64,000 bases of DNA from Cereibacter sphaeroides (GTDB taxonomy: Bacteria; Pseudomonadota; Alphaproteobacteria; Rhodobacterales; Rhodobacteraceae): contig QFQS01000001.1 of assembly GCA_003243455.1 (NCBI GenBank), positions 372,001-436,000 of the forward strand. Reading direction: 5' to 3'. Shown here piece after piece: positions 8,093 through 15,241 of this stretch (within the stretch, counting starts at the first letter, position 1; every line of letters starts with the position of its first letter). The translations under genes were made by a program, and so were the position numbers. The notes under the pieces were generated by a model. That model did not search any database. It saw only the letters and a program-made list of their open reading frames with translations, and was not told the DNA's origin.

Positions 8093-8701
8093 ATGCGGCA
8101 TTGGCGCGTTATTGTTGTCGTGGCAGCGGGACTTGCCGCAGGCGCGTTCAGCGCAGGTGTGGCGGGCGCCGAGGGTCTGAACATCGGCGGTTCGACCAAA
8201 AGCCGCAAGGCGCTGTTCGCCCAGCAAACGAAACTTCTCGATACGCGCGCGGCCAAGCAGTACGAGGCCTCGGTTCGCCTTCAGCCCAAGCGCGATGATG
8301 AAAGCGCCGGCAACGTCCCAAGCTATCGCGGCAACTATAAGGGCGAGTATCTGGAGGTCGCGAAGGCGGCCGCACGCAAGTATGGCGTACCTGAGGATTT
8401 GTTCCTGCGGCTGGTACAGCAAGAATCCGGCTGGGACCACGTTGCCGTCTCGACCAAGGGTGCGACGGGTCTGGCGCAACTGATGCCCGGCACGGCCGAT
8501 CTGATGAACGTCGATATCAACGATCCGGGTGAGAATCTGGATGGCGGCGCGAAGTATCTGCGGCGCATGTATGACCGGTTCGGCGACTGGAAGCTGGCGT
8601 TGGCGGCCTACAACGCCGGGCCGGAAGCGGTCGAGAACAACAACGGCGTGCCGCCCTATGAGGAAACGAAGAACTACGTCGCCTCGATCATGGGCGGCTG
8701 A
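8093..8701 (+). CDS. Lytic transglycosylase (SLT domain)
   Basis: This 202-residue exported protein has a signal peptide ending near residue 26 (GVAGAEG). A C-terminal SLT-type transglycosylase domain (about residues 90-190) shows the catalytic Glu in QQESGWDHVAV, GLAQLMPGTA and the closing motif ALAAYNAGPEAV. Such enzymes cleave the MurNAc-GlcNAc bond of peptidoglycan in the periplasm, forming anhydromuramoyl ends. The gene is monocistronic, with a TATAGT -10-like hexamer about 30 bp upstream of the start. A second, shorter SLT lipoprotein lies at 13864-14328. Confidence 0.9.
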   Translation: MRHWRVIVVVAAGLAAGAFSAGVAGAEGLNIGGSTKSRKALFAQQTKLLDTRAAKQYEASVRLQPKRDDESAGNVPSYRGNYKGEYLEVAKAAARKYGVPEDLFLRLVQQESGWDHVAVSTKGATGLAQLMPGTADLMNVDINDPGENLDGGAKYLRRMYDRFGDWKLALAAYNAGPEAVENNNGVPPYEETKNYVASIMGG

Positions 8702-8707
8702 GGCCGT

Positions 8708-8827
8708 TTAGTTTCCAATCATATTTCCGACTGTCCGTGCGCCGCCGGCGATATCTTCGCCTACGCCTTCGACAGTGTTGCAGGCCGAAAGGGCAAACAG
8801 AGCCAGAAGAAAAACCAGTCGTTTCAT
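8708..8827 (-). CDS. Entericidin A/B-like small lipoprotein
   Basis: This 39-residue reading frame begins MKRLVFLLALFALSAC, a lipoprotein signal with lipobox LSAC. It continues NTVEGVGEDIAGGARTVGN, the conserved entericidin pattern (C-NT-xxGxGxDI). The Ala-Cys junction gives a mature peptide of about 24 residues. Entericidins are small membrane lipoproteins, originally described as an antidote/toxin pair in Escherichia coli; single copies are widespread in proteobacteria and their role is unclear. It lies immediately downstream of the YejA-like gene on the same strand, 30 bp from its stop, and may share its transcript. Confidence 0.82.
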   Translation of the reverse strand: MKRLVFLLALFALSACNTVEGVGEDIAGGARTVGNMIGN

Positions 8828-8857
8828 CGCGTTCTTTCTTTCGCTTCGGATTGCAGA

Positions 8858-10669
8858 TTACTCTGCCTGCCACCAGACCTCTGGCTGGAAACCCAGCCAG
8901 TCGCCATAGATCGGCAGGCGTTCGGGATAGCGCAGATTGCTGGCGTGGGCGATGCGCGAAATTTTCGAATACCAGATCGGCACCACATAGCGCCCGCTGG
9001 TCAAAACCCGGTCAAGCGCGCGGGTGGCCGCCACGAATTCGGCCGGGTCCTGCGCGGTCAGCATGTCCTTAATCATCGCATCCGCCGCCGGTGAGTTGAC
9101 GCCCATCCAGTTGCGCGAACCCGGCTGATCGACCAGAGCGGAGCCCCAGTAGAGCGTCTGCTCATTTCCGGGCGACAGCGACAGCGACCGGATGTAATGG
9201 GTCATGTCGAAGTCGTAGGAATTGGTGCGCTGTTTGTATTGCGCCGAGTCAACCGAGGTGATGCGGGCGGTGATGCCAAGTCGCTTCAGGGCAGTGACAT
9301 AGATGTTGGCAGCCGCCAGCATCTCATCCTGGCCCTGGGTCAGCAGGATTTCGAAATCGAAGGGCGTGCCGTCCTGATTGCGCAGGACGCCGTCCTGCAC
9401 GGTCCAGCCTGCCTCGGTCAGCAGCTTCGTCGCGGCTCGGATGCCCTTGCGGTTCGCCTCTGACCCATCCGAGACGGGCAGGGCGTAACCGTCGAGCGCG
9501 CCCGGCAGCAGGGTGTCGGCGAAGGGTTCCAGCAGTTCACGTTCGCGCCCCTCGGCAGGTGCGCCGGGGGTCATGCCAAGGTCGGAGTTCGAGAAGTAGG
9601 AGGTGATGCGCGGCTGCACGCCGCCGTTCAGTGTCTTGTTTATGAACTCGAAGTTGAAAGCCTGGATCAGCGCCTCACGCACGCGCCAGTCGGCGAAGAT
9701 CGGGCGGCGGGTGTTGAAGGCGAAACCCTCGATGCCGGAAGGGCGATGATGCGGGATTTCGGACAGGACGATCTTGCCGGACTGCACCGCTGGGAAGTTG
9801 TATTTCGTCGCCCATGAAGCCGGGTTCGTCTCGCGGTAGCTGGAGATGTTTCCGGCCTTGAACGCCTCGAACACCACGCCGCCATCGCCGAAATAGTCGT
9901 AACGCACTTCGTCGAAATTGTGCTGACCGCGGTTGAAGGGCAGGTCGCGCCCCCACCAGTCGGGGTTCTTGCGATAGCTTATGAAGCGGCCGGGTTCAAA
10001 GGCCGCGACGGTGTAGGGGCCGGAGCCGATGGGTGCCTCAAGCGAGGACTGGGTGAAATCCTTCCCCTCCCACTGCGCTTTTTTCAGGATGGGGCGCAGA
10101 CCAAGGATCAGCGGCATTTCGCGGTCGGCGGTCGAGAAGGTGAAGCGCACGCTACGGGGGCCGGTTTGCTCGGATTTCGCGATCTTGGACCAGGCGGCGG
10201 CATAGCGCGGGTTACCCTTGGTGCCGAGTGTTTCAAAGGACCAGATCACGTCGTCGACCGTAACGGGGCTGCCATCCGAAAAGCGGGCATTCTCGCGCAG
10301 GGTAAAGGTTACGAACGAGCGTTCGGAATCGGTTTCCACCGATTCGGCCAGCAGGCCGTAAAGGCTGAACGGCTCGTCATAGGACCGGCCCATCAGCGTC
10401 TCGACCGTTAGCGCTGCCAAGGGTGTCGGCGCATTACCTTTCAGGATGAAGGGGTTCAGCGAATCGAAGCCTCCGGATTCGCCGAATACGATTCGGCCAC
10501 CCTTGGGCGCATCGGGATTGGCATAGGGCAGCGACACAAAATCGGGTGGTAGCGCAGGCTCGCCATACATAGCTATGCCATGGGTCGGCTGCGCAAAGGC
10601 AGCAAGCCCAAGCGAAGCGAGCAGGATCAACGCTGAAAGGATCATGCGCGCGAAGTTGAATTCTTTCAT
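8858..10669 (-). CDS. YejA-like extracellular peptide-binding protein of an ABC transporter
   Basis: This 603-residue family 5 solute-binding protein has a signal peptide (residues 1-26, ending AAFAQ). The mature protein starts HGIAMYGEPALPPDFVSLPY and shows LNPFILKG, GSPVTVDDVIWSFE and the SBP_bac_5 core. It is closest in pattern to YejA-type microcin/oligopeptide binders, including the NPDAPKGG motif. These proteins capture peptides for a DppBCDF/YejBEF-type importer. No permease or ATPase genes lie nearby, so this is an orphan binding protein that must use a transporter encoded elsewhere. The start follows a GGGGGAA site. Confidence 0.88.
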   Translation of the reverse strand: MKEFNFARMILSALILLASLGLAAFAQPTHGIAMYGEPALPPDFVSLPYANPDAPKGGRIVFGESGGFDSLNPFILKGNAPTPLAALTVETLMGRSYDEPFSLYGLLAESVETDSERSFVTFTLRENARFSDGSPVTVDDVIWSFETLGTKGNPRYAAAWSKIAKSEQTGPRSVRFTFSTADREMPLILGLRPILKKAQWEGKDFTQSSLEAPIGSGPYTVAAFEPGRFISYRKNPDWWGRDLPFNRGQHNFDEVRYDYFGDGGVVFEAFKAGNISSYRETNPASWATKYNFPAVQSGKIVLSEIPHHRPSGIEGFAFNTRRPIFADWRVREALIQAFNFEFINKTLNGGVQPRITSYFSNSDLGMTPGAPAEGRERELLEPFADTLLPGALDGYALPVSDGSEANRKGIRAATKLLTEAGWTVQDGVLRNQDGTPFDFEILLTQGQDEMLAAANIYVTALKRLGITARITSVDSAQYKQRTNSYDFDMTHYIRSLSLSPGNEQTLYWGSALVDQPGSRNWMGVNSPAADAMIKDMLTAQDPAEFVAATRALDRVLTSGRYVVPIWYSKISRIAHASNLRYPERLPIYGDWLGFQPEVWWQAE

Positions 10670-10745
10670 ATTCGAAACATTCCCCCGGTCGCACAGCTGC
10701 CGGGGCGAAGTTACCGCTACAATGTTGCCATTTCAAACTTTTAGC

Positions 10746-10774
10746 TTGGACAGCTCGCTTGGAAGCAGTATAAG
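10746..10774 (+). promoter_or_regulatory. Promoter of the small RNA candidate
   Basis: TTGGAC and TATAAG are separated by exactly 17 bp. The -10 matches the sigma70 consensus at five of six positions; the -35 keeps only TTG. The predicted start is near 10781. Confidence 0.45.
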
Positions 10775-10780
10775 TAGCTC

Positions 10781-10855
10781 ACTGCTCGATAGGTTTCTTG
10801 CCTGTATGAAACCTGCCTCATGACTTAACGCCGGCCTTGTGCCGGCGTTTTTTTA
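10781..10855 (+). ncRNA. Candidate small RNA with two hairpins
   Basis: About 75 nt are bounded by a promoter-like pair on the left and a strong intrinsic terminator on the right. The first hairpin has a perfect 7-bp stem (AGGTTTC at 10791-10797 with GAAACCT at 10808-10814) and a 10-base loop, TTGCCTGTAT. The second is the terminator. The preceding gene runs on the opposite strand and the next forward-strand gene starts beyond the terminator, so no coding gene explains a forward terminator here. No convincing coding frame is present. It does not match a family I can name. Confidence 0.55.
10827..10854 (+). terminator. Rho-independent terminator
   Basis: A perfect 9-bp stem (AACGCCGGC/GCCGGCGTT) with loop CTTGT runs directly into a T tract (10848-10854). 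It acts on the forward strand; the reverse strand lacks a comparable U run. It ends the small RNA candidate. Confidence 0.85.
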
Positions 10856-10904
10856 TGCCGCTCGCGCATCGGTGTTGCCCAATCTGCATATCCCGGATGT
10901 AAGG

Positions 10905-10920
10905 TGCTGCACATGCAGCA
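10905..10920. promoter_or_regulatory. PhaR-like binding site upstream of bdhA
   Basis: TGCTGCACATGCAGCA is a 16-bp palindrome with perfect 7-bp arms and contains CTGC-N4-GCAG. From memory, PhaR of Paracoccus denitrificans binds CTGC-N3/4-GCAG sites near polyhydroxyalkanoate granule genes. The site ends 13 bp before the bdhA start and overlaps the expected leader, which suits repression. Binding is inferred. Confidence 0.5.
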
Positions 10921-10933
10921 TGGGAGTTTGCGG

Positions 10934-11707
10934 ATGACGCTGGCAGGCAAGACGGCAATCGTGACCGGGTCGAATTCCGGGATCGGACTTGGGGTGGCGC
11001 AAGAGCTGGCCAAGGCGGGCGCGGATGTCGTGCTGAACTCTTTCACCGACCGGGACGAGGATCATGCGCTGGCCGAAAAGCTGGGCAAGGAGCATGGTGT
11101 AAAGGCACGCTACATCAAGGCGGATATGTCCAAGGGCGACGAGTGCAGGGCGCTGGTCGAACAGGCCGGGCGCTGCGACATCCTGGTGAACAACGCAGGC
11201 ATTCAGCATGTCGCGCCGATCCCGGAATTTCCGGTCGAGAAGTGGAACGCGATCATCGCGATCAACCTGAGTTCGGCCTTCCATACGACCGCCGCCGCCC
11301 TGCCGATGATGCGCAAGGCGGGATGGGGGCGTGTCGTCAATATCGCCTCGGCGCATGGCCTGACGGCAAGCCCGTTCAAGGGGGCCTATGTCGCGGCCAA
11401 GCACGGGTTGGTGGGCTTCACCAAGGTGACCGCGCTGGAGACGGCGGAAGAGCCGATCACCTGCAACGCGGTCTGTCCGGGCTACGTGCTGACCCCGCTG
11501 GTCGAGGCGCAGATCCCGGACACGATGAAGGAATACAAGATGAGCCGCGAGGACGTGATCCGCAACGTCCTGCTGGACCGTCAGCCGTCGAAGCAGTTTG
11601 CGACGACCGAGCAGCTGGGTGGCACGGTGGTCTTCCTGTGCTCGCCCTACGCCGACCAGATTACCGGCACGACGATCAGCGTCGATGGCGGCTGGACGGC
11701 GCTGTAG
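10934..11707 (+). CDS. bdhA: 3-hydroxybutyrate dehydrogenase (SDR family)
   Basis: This enzyme oxidises (R)-3-hydroxybutyrate to acetoacetate with NAD+, the entry step for using polyhydroxybutyrate-derived monomers. The 258-residue short-chain dehydrogenase has the nucleotide loop TGSNSGIG (residues 11-18), NNAGIQHVAPI, Ser in NIASAHG and the catalytic Tyr/Lys in YVAAKHGLVGFTK. The NNAGIQHV and AAKHG segments are characteristic of 3-hydroxybutyrate dehydrogenases within the wider family. The ATG at 10934 follows GGGAG; an upstream in-frame Met lies inside the operator-like palindrome and is less likely. It is convergent with psuG, two bases apart. Confidence 0.88.
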   Translation: MTLAGKTAIVTGSNSGIGLGVAQELAKAGADVVLNSFTDRDEDHALAEKLGKEHGVKARYIKADMSKGDECRALVEQAGRCDILVNNAGIQHVAPIPEFPVEKWNAIIAINLSSAFHTTAAALPMMRKAGWGRVVNIASAHGLTASPFKGAYVAAKHGLVGFTKVTALETAEEPITCNAVCPGYVLTPLVEAQIPDTMKEYKMSREDVIRNVLLDRQPSKQFATTEQLGGTVVFLCSPYADQITGTTISVDGGWTAL

Positions 11708-11709
11708 CC

Positions 11710-12630
11710 CTATGCCGTCCGGCGCGCGGCGATGCGGGCGGCAATCTCCGATGCAAGGCGCGCGTTGTTCAGTACGAGCGCGATGTTGGCGGTCAGCGAG
11801 CGCCCATCGGTCAGTGTGAAGATGCGGTCGAGCAGGAAGGGTGTCACCGCCTTGGCGGCGATGCCCTGAACCGCCGCATCGGCAAGGGCGGTTTCGATCA
11901 CCGGGCCGATGACGTCTTGCGGGATTTCGTCCGCCTTGGGGATGGGGTTGGCGATCAGCTGGCCGCCGGGCAGGCCAAGGGCGCCACGCAGGATATGGGC
12001 GACGGCGATCTCATCGGCGCTGTCCATGCGGATCGGTGCTTTCAGCCCCGAGGTGCGCGACCAGAAGGCGGGAAGCTGGTCCTGGCCCACGGCGATGACC
12101 GGAACGCCAAGCGTCTCCAGCACTTCCATCGTCTTGGGCAGGTCGAGGATTGCCTTCGCGCCGGCAGCCACGACCGTCACGGCGGTTGCAGCCAGTTCGT
12201 GCAGGTCGGCGGAGATGTCAAAGCTCGTCTCGGCGCCACGATGGACGCCGCCGATACCGCCGGTCGCAAAGACGTCGATGCCGCCCAGCCGCGCTGCGAT
12301 CATTGTCGCGGCGACCGTGGTGGCACCCACGCCGCCCGCAGCCAGGCAGGCCGCCAGATCGGCACGGGAAAGCTTGGCCACGTCTTTCGCTTTCGCCAGA
12401 TGGTCAAGCTCTGCTTCCGTCAGTCCGACGTTGATGCGCCCACCCATAACGGCGATCGTTGCGGGCACGGCGCCTGCCGCGCGCACCTGAGCCTCGACCC
12501 GCAGGGCGGTCTCGACGTTCTGCGGGAAGGGCATTCCATGGGTAATGATGGTCGATTCCAGAGCCACGATGGGATCGCCGTTGGCACGGGCCTTGGCGAC
12601 TTCGGGCGAGAAGGTGAGTGGGGCTGTCAT
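11710..12630 (-). CDS. psuG: Pseudouridine-5'-phosphate glycosidase
   Basis: This enzyme splits pseudouridine 5'-phosphate into uracil and ribose 5-phosphate in the cytoplasm. The 306-residue protein carries the family hallmarks VALESTIITHGMPFPQN near the N-terminus, TIAVMGGRINVGL, GGVGATTVAAT and FATGGIGGVHRGA, which includes a conserved manganese/substrate region. It is translationally coupled to psuK: its ATG overlaps the psuK TGA by four bases. Together the pair salvages pseudouridine from RNA turnover. No dedicated transporter is adjacent. Confidence 0.95.
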   Translation of the reverse strand: MTAPLTFSPEVAKARANGDPIVALESTIITHGMPFPQNVETALRVEAQVRAAGAVPATIAVMGGRINVGLTEAELDHLAKAKDVAKLSRADLAACLAAGGVGATTVAATMIAARLGGIDVFATGGIGGVHRGAETSFDISADLHELAATAVTVVAAGAKAILDLPKTMEVLETLGVPVIAVGQDQLPAFWSRTSGLKAPIRMDSADEIAVAHILRGALGLPGGQLIANPIPKADEIPQDVIGPVIETALADAAVQGIAAKAVTPFLLDRIFTLTDGRSLTANIALVLNNARLASEIAARIAARRTA

Positions 12631-13520
12631 CCGATATCTCCCGATACATAGTCTGCGGCGGCGCGCAGGGCGGCGCCGAGCGCGCCGATACGATCCGCGC
12701 CGCGTTGCTCCGCCGCGATATGGGCGGCCATGAAGGTATCACCCGCGCCGGTCACTCGCGTGACGAGGACGGGCGGCGGCATATCGGTGATCACCGGCTG
12801 ACCCGCCATGCCGTCCGCGCAAACTTTGCCGCCATCGGTCACGAGCACACGGTATGCGCCCCGCGCCATCAGCCCCTGCGCCGCCTCGGGCGCGGAGGAG
12901 AAACGGGTGTGGCAGAGGATGCCTGCTTCCTCAAGGTTCACATACAGCATCGCGCGGCGGTGGCTGAGCAGGGGCAGCAGCCTCTCGGCCTTGCCAGGGC
13001 TTGCAGGCGCAACGCGCAGGTCGGCGGCAGCGAAAAGGGGCGAGGCGACAATGTCGGACAGAAGCGCCTCGGTCAGGTTGCCGTCCAGCGCGATCAGCCC
13101 TTGCCACGGCGCTTTGGCCGAACCTAGGCGTCCGTCGGAGAGCGGCAGCAGGATACGCTCGCCCGCAGCCTCCAGGCTATGTGCATCGGCGATTGCGGCG
13201 ACGAGGCCCGATGCGCCCTCGACCGCCATGTATCGGTCTGTCGGCAGGTCCACCGAGCGGTAGAGCATGCCGGTTTCAAGCCCCATACGGATGCAGGCGG
13301 CGACCAGCTCCTCACCCTCGGGGTCGCGACCTACGGCGGAGAGCAGCGCGGGCCGCAGGCCGAAGCGGCGAAGCGTCATCGCGATGTTCAGGGCGACACC
13401 GCCGGGCAGGCGGGTGATGCGGCCCGGCACGTCGGCACCCAAAGGCATCGCGGCGGGCGAGCGCCCGATGATGTCCCACAGGACCGAACCGATGCAAAGG
13501 ATGTCGGGCGTATCTGTCAT
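12627..13520 (-). CDS. psuK: Pseudouridine kinase (PfkB family)
   Basis: This 297-residue PfkB-type carbohydrate kinase begins with ILCIGSVLWDIIG. It has the substrate motif GGVALNIAMTLRRFG and the C-terminal ATP/anion-hole signature VTGAGDTFMAAHIA with the catalytic Asp. Coupling to psuG identifies pseudouridine as the likely substrate: pseudouridine plus ATP gives pseudouridine 5'-phosphate. The Met at residue 23 of the longest frame is chosen because the upstream part lacks family similarity. The ribosome site is weak. Upstream is the hairpin-rich spacer. Confidence 0.9.
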   Translation of the reverse strand: MTDTPDILCIGSVLWDIIGRSPAAMPLGADVPGRITRLPGGVALNIAMTLRRFGLRPALLSAVGRDPEGEELVAACIRMGLETGMLYRSVDLPTDRYMAVEGASGLVAAIADAHSLEAAGERILLPLSDGRLGSAKAPWQGLIALDGNLTEALLSDIVASPLFAAADLRVAPASPGKAERLLPLLSHRRAMLYVNLEEAGILCHTRFSSAPEAAQGLMARGAYRVLVTDGGKVCADGMAGQPVITDMPPPVLVTRVTGAGDTFMAAHIAAEQRGADRIGALGAALRAAADYVSGDIG

Positions 13521-13863
13521 GCGCGGCGTTCTGGCGCTGTCGCAGGGGCTGCGCAAGAGGGTTGCGGTATAAGCGGGCCAATTCACGCGGATTTGCTGGA
13601 AGCGGATCGGTGGGCGTCAATGGCTGGCGAAGGCCATCGCCTTCGCCACGCAAAATAGATCGAGTTGCACCGGCCGTGGCCCAAAAGGTCACGGCCAGCG
13701 CCCGCCCCGCCATCGGCGGGCGCTTCTCGCCCGCCGGGGCAGGCGCGGGCCTTCGTGTCTCTCGGCGGATGCGGTCTAGCAGCGACGCTGCGCTGCGGGC
13801 GGGGAAACGCGGGTCGCGTTTCTGATCCCGCCCGGCCCGGCGTGGCTTATTTGGATAAGTCTC
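13521..13863. other. Gene-free 343-bp spacer with four strong hairpins
   Basis: No coding frame here has recognisable similarity or a ribosome site. It holds several perfect inverted repeats. 13626-13647 has a 9-bp stem with a 4-base loop. 13672-13696 has a 10-bp stem with one G-U pair and loop CAAAA. 13698-13723 has a 9-bp stem, and it competes with an alternative 8-bp stem at 13715-13735. 13797-13833 has a 7-bp outer and an 8-bp inner stem with a TGAT bulge. I do not recognise tmRNA, RNase P, SRP or 6S RNA. It may be a structured RNA, a repeat-type element or untranslated leader/trailer sequence of the flanking reverse-strand genes. Confidence 0.4.
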
Positions 13864-14328
13864 TTAGGCTGACCGCAGCCCGGTTTCCACCAGAAGGCCG
13901 CGCCGCTTGGCCTCGTAGTAATAGCCTTGCGAATACCAGCTGATCGCCTTGTCCTGATTGCCATCCGAGACCAGCCATGCGCCGCGCAGGTATTTGACGC
14001 CGTATTTCAGGTTGGTATCGGCGTTCAGCAGCCCTTCGTCCCGACCGCGATAGCCCATGGTGAAGGCGGTGCGAGGGTCGATCTGCATCAGGCCGAAGTA
14101 GCGCCCGTTGCGCGCCTTGGCGTTGTAGCCGCTTTCCCGCTTTACCACGCGATGCACCAGTTCGACCGGCACGTCATATTGGGCCGCATAGCGCTCTATC
14201 TGTCGACGCAGTTCGGGCGTTTCGCCGGGATTGAGGTCTGTGCGGGTGGCTTCCTTTGGTTTGCGGCCACAGGCAGCAAGCGCGCCCAGCAAAAGTCCCA
14301 GTGCTGCGCGGCGGGAAACGGGGTTCAT
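13864..14328 (-). CDS. Lytic transglycosylase lipoprotein (SLT domain)
   Basis: This 154-residue protein starts NPVSRRAALGLLLGALAAC, a lipoprotein signal with lipobox LAAC at about residue 20 and a twin-Arg pair that could send it through Tat. The mature part is a minimal SLT domain with the catalytic Glu in VKRESGYNAKA, FGLMQIDPRTA and the closing AISWYSQGYYYEA, where the common AYNAG is replaced by WYSQG. It should cleave peptidoglycan from a membrane-anchored position. It is monocistronic, followed by the hairpin-rich spacer. Confidence 0.85.
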   Translation of the reverse strand: MNPVSRRAALGLLLGALAACGRKPKEATRTDLNPGETPELRRQIERYAAQYDVPVELVHRVVKRESGYNAKARNGRYFGLMQIDPRTAFTMGYRGRDEGLLNADTNLKYGVKYLRGAWLVSDGNQDKAISWYSQGYYYEAKRRGLLVETGLRSA

Positions 14329-14500
14329 GAAAGGCTCCGGGAACCGTCAATGTCGGTTTTGTGATAGCGGCCAAGGGCCTTGCGCGAAAGCCCTGTTGCG
14401 CGGGGCAGGCGACTCAATGCCGTTTTCCGCCGTTTGACCGCTATGCGGGCGGCGGATCGGCTGTTACGCTTTCATCATATTTCGCCAGCAGGACGCCAGC

Positions 14501-15181
14501 GTGACCGGACCCGGAAAGCTTCAGACGGCGCTGATCGTGGATGACCATCCGCTGTTCTGCGATGCCCTGTCGATGACCCTGCGCGCCATTGCCGGGCTGG
14601 AAGTGGTCGAGATTTCCGACAGGCTGGATGCGGCGCTGGAACGGCTGGAGCATCCGCCCATACCGGATGTCGTTGTGCTGGACCTGAACCTGCCCGACGT
14701 GACGGGGCTTGAGGGGTTGATCCGCCTGCGCTCTGCGGTGGGAGAGGTGCCGGTGGTGGTTGTCTCGTCGCTTGCCGACGATCGGGTGATCGGCGCGGCC
14801 TTGCGGGCCGGGGCGGCGGGTTTCGTGCCCAAGCACGCCCGGCGCGAGGTGTTTCGCGCGGCTTTCGACGCTGTCCGGGCCGGCGAGGTCTACATGCCCG
14901 AAGGTTTTACGCCGCAGGCCGACACGACCGTGCCCGCCACACCTCAGGAACAGGCCATCGCACGCCTGTCCCTGCTGACGCGGCAACAGGCAAAAATCCT
15001 GTCGCTGGTCTGCGAGGGGCGGCTGAACAAGCAGATCGCCTATGACCTTGCCATCGCCGAGACCACGGTGAAGGCGCATGTGACCGCGATCATGCGCAAG
15101 CTGGGGGTTCAAAGCCGGACGCAGGCGGTGCTGATCGCAAGACAGGCGAGCTTTGCGGCGCTGATGCCGGAACATAGCTGA
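14501..15181 (+). CDS. NarL/LuxR-family response regulator
   Basis: This 226-residue protein has an N-terminal receiver domain (about residues 8-120) with the acidic pair in IVDDHPLF, the phospho-acceptor Asp61 in VVVLDLNLPD and Lys in FVPKHA. The C-terminal LuxR helix-turn-helix shows LTRQQAKILSLVCEGRLNKQ and AETTVKAHVTAIMRKLGV. The start is GTG behind AGGACG. It stands 60 bp before a FIST sensor gene and a hybrid histidine kinase. That arrangement resembles the ErdR/FIST/ErcS' group of Pseudomonas that controls alcohol oxidation genes. The kinase two genes downstream is its likely partner. Confidence 0.9.
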   Translation: MTGPGKLQTALIVDDHPLFCDALSMTLRAIAGLEVVEISDRLDAALERLEHPPIPDVVVLDLNLPDVTGLEGLIRLRSAVGEVPVVVVSSLADDRVIGAALRAGAAGFVPKHARREVFRAAFDAVRAGEVYMPEGFTPQADTTVPATPQEQAIARLSLLTRQQAKILSLVCEGRLNKQIAYDLAIAETTVKAHVTAIMRKLGVQSRTQAVLIARQASFAALMPEHS

Positions 15182-15241
15182 GCCTTGCCAGCGCGGTAGG
15201 CGCGGACATACCATTCGGCGTTGATCGGGAGGGGAGGCTCG

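Noticed and set aside
11143..12651. Forward open frame of about 500 codons across bdhA and psuG
   Set aside because: It is out of frame with bdhA and antisense to psuG, and shows no homology-like motif.
13625..13835. tmRNA, RNase P RNA, SRP RNA or 6S RNA in the hairpin-rich spacer
   Set aside because: None of the conserved sequence blocks of these RNAs is present.
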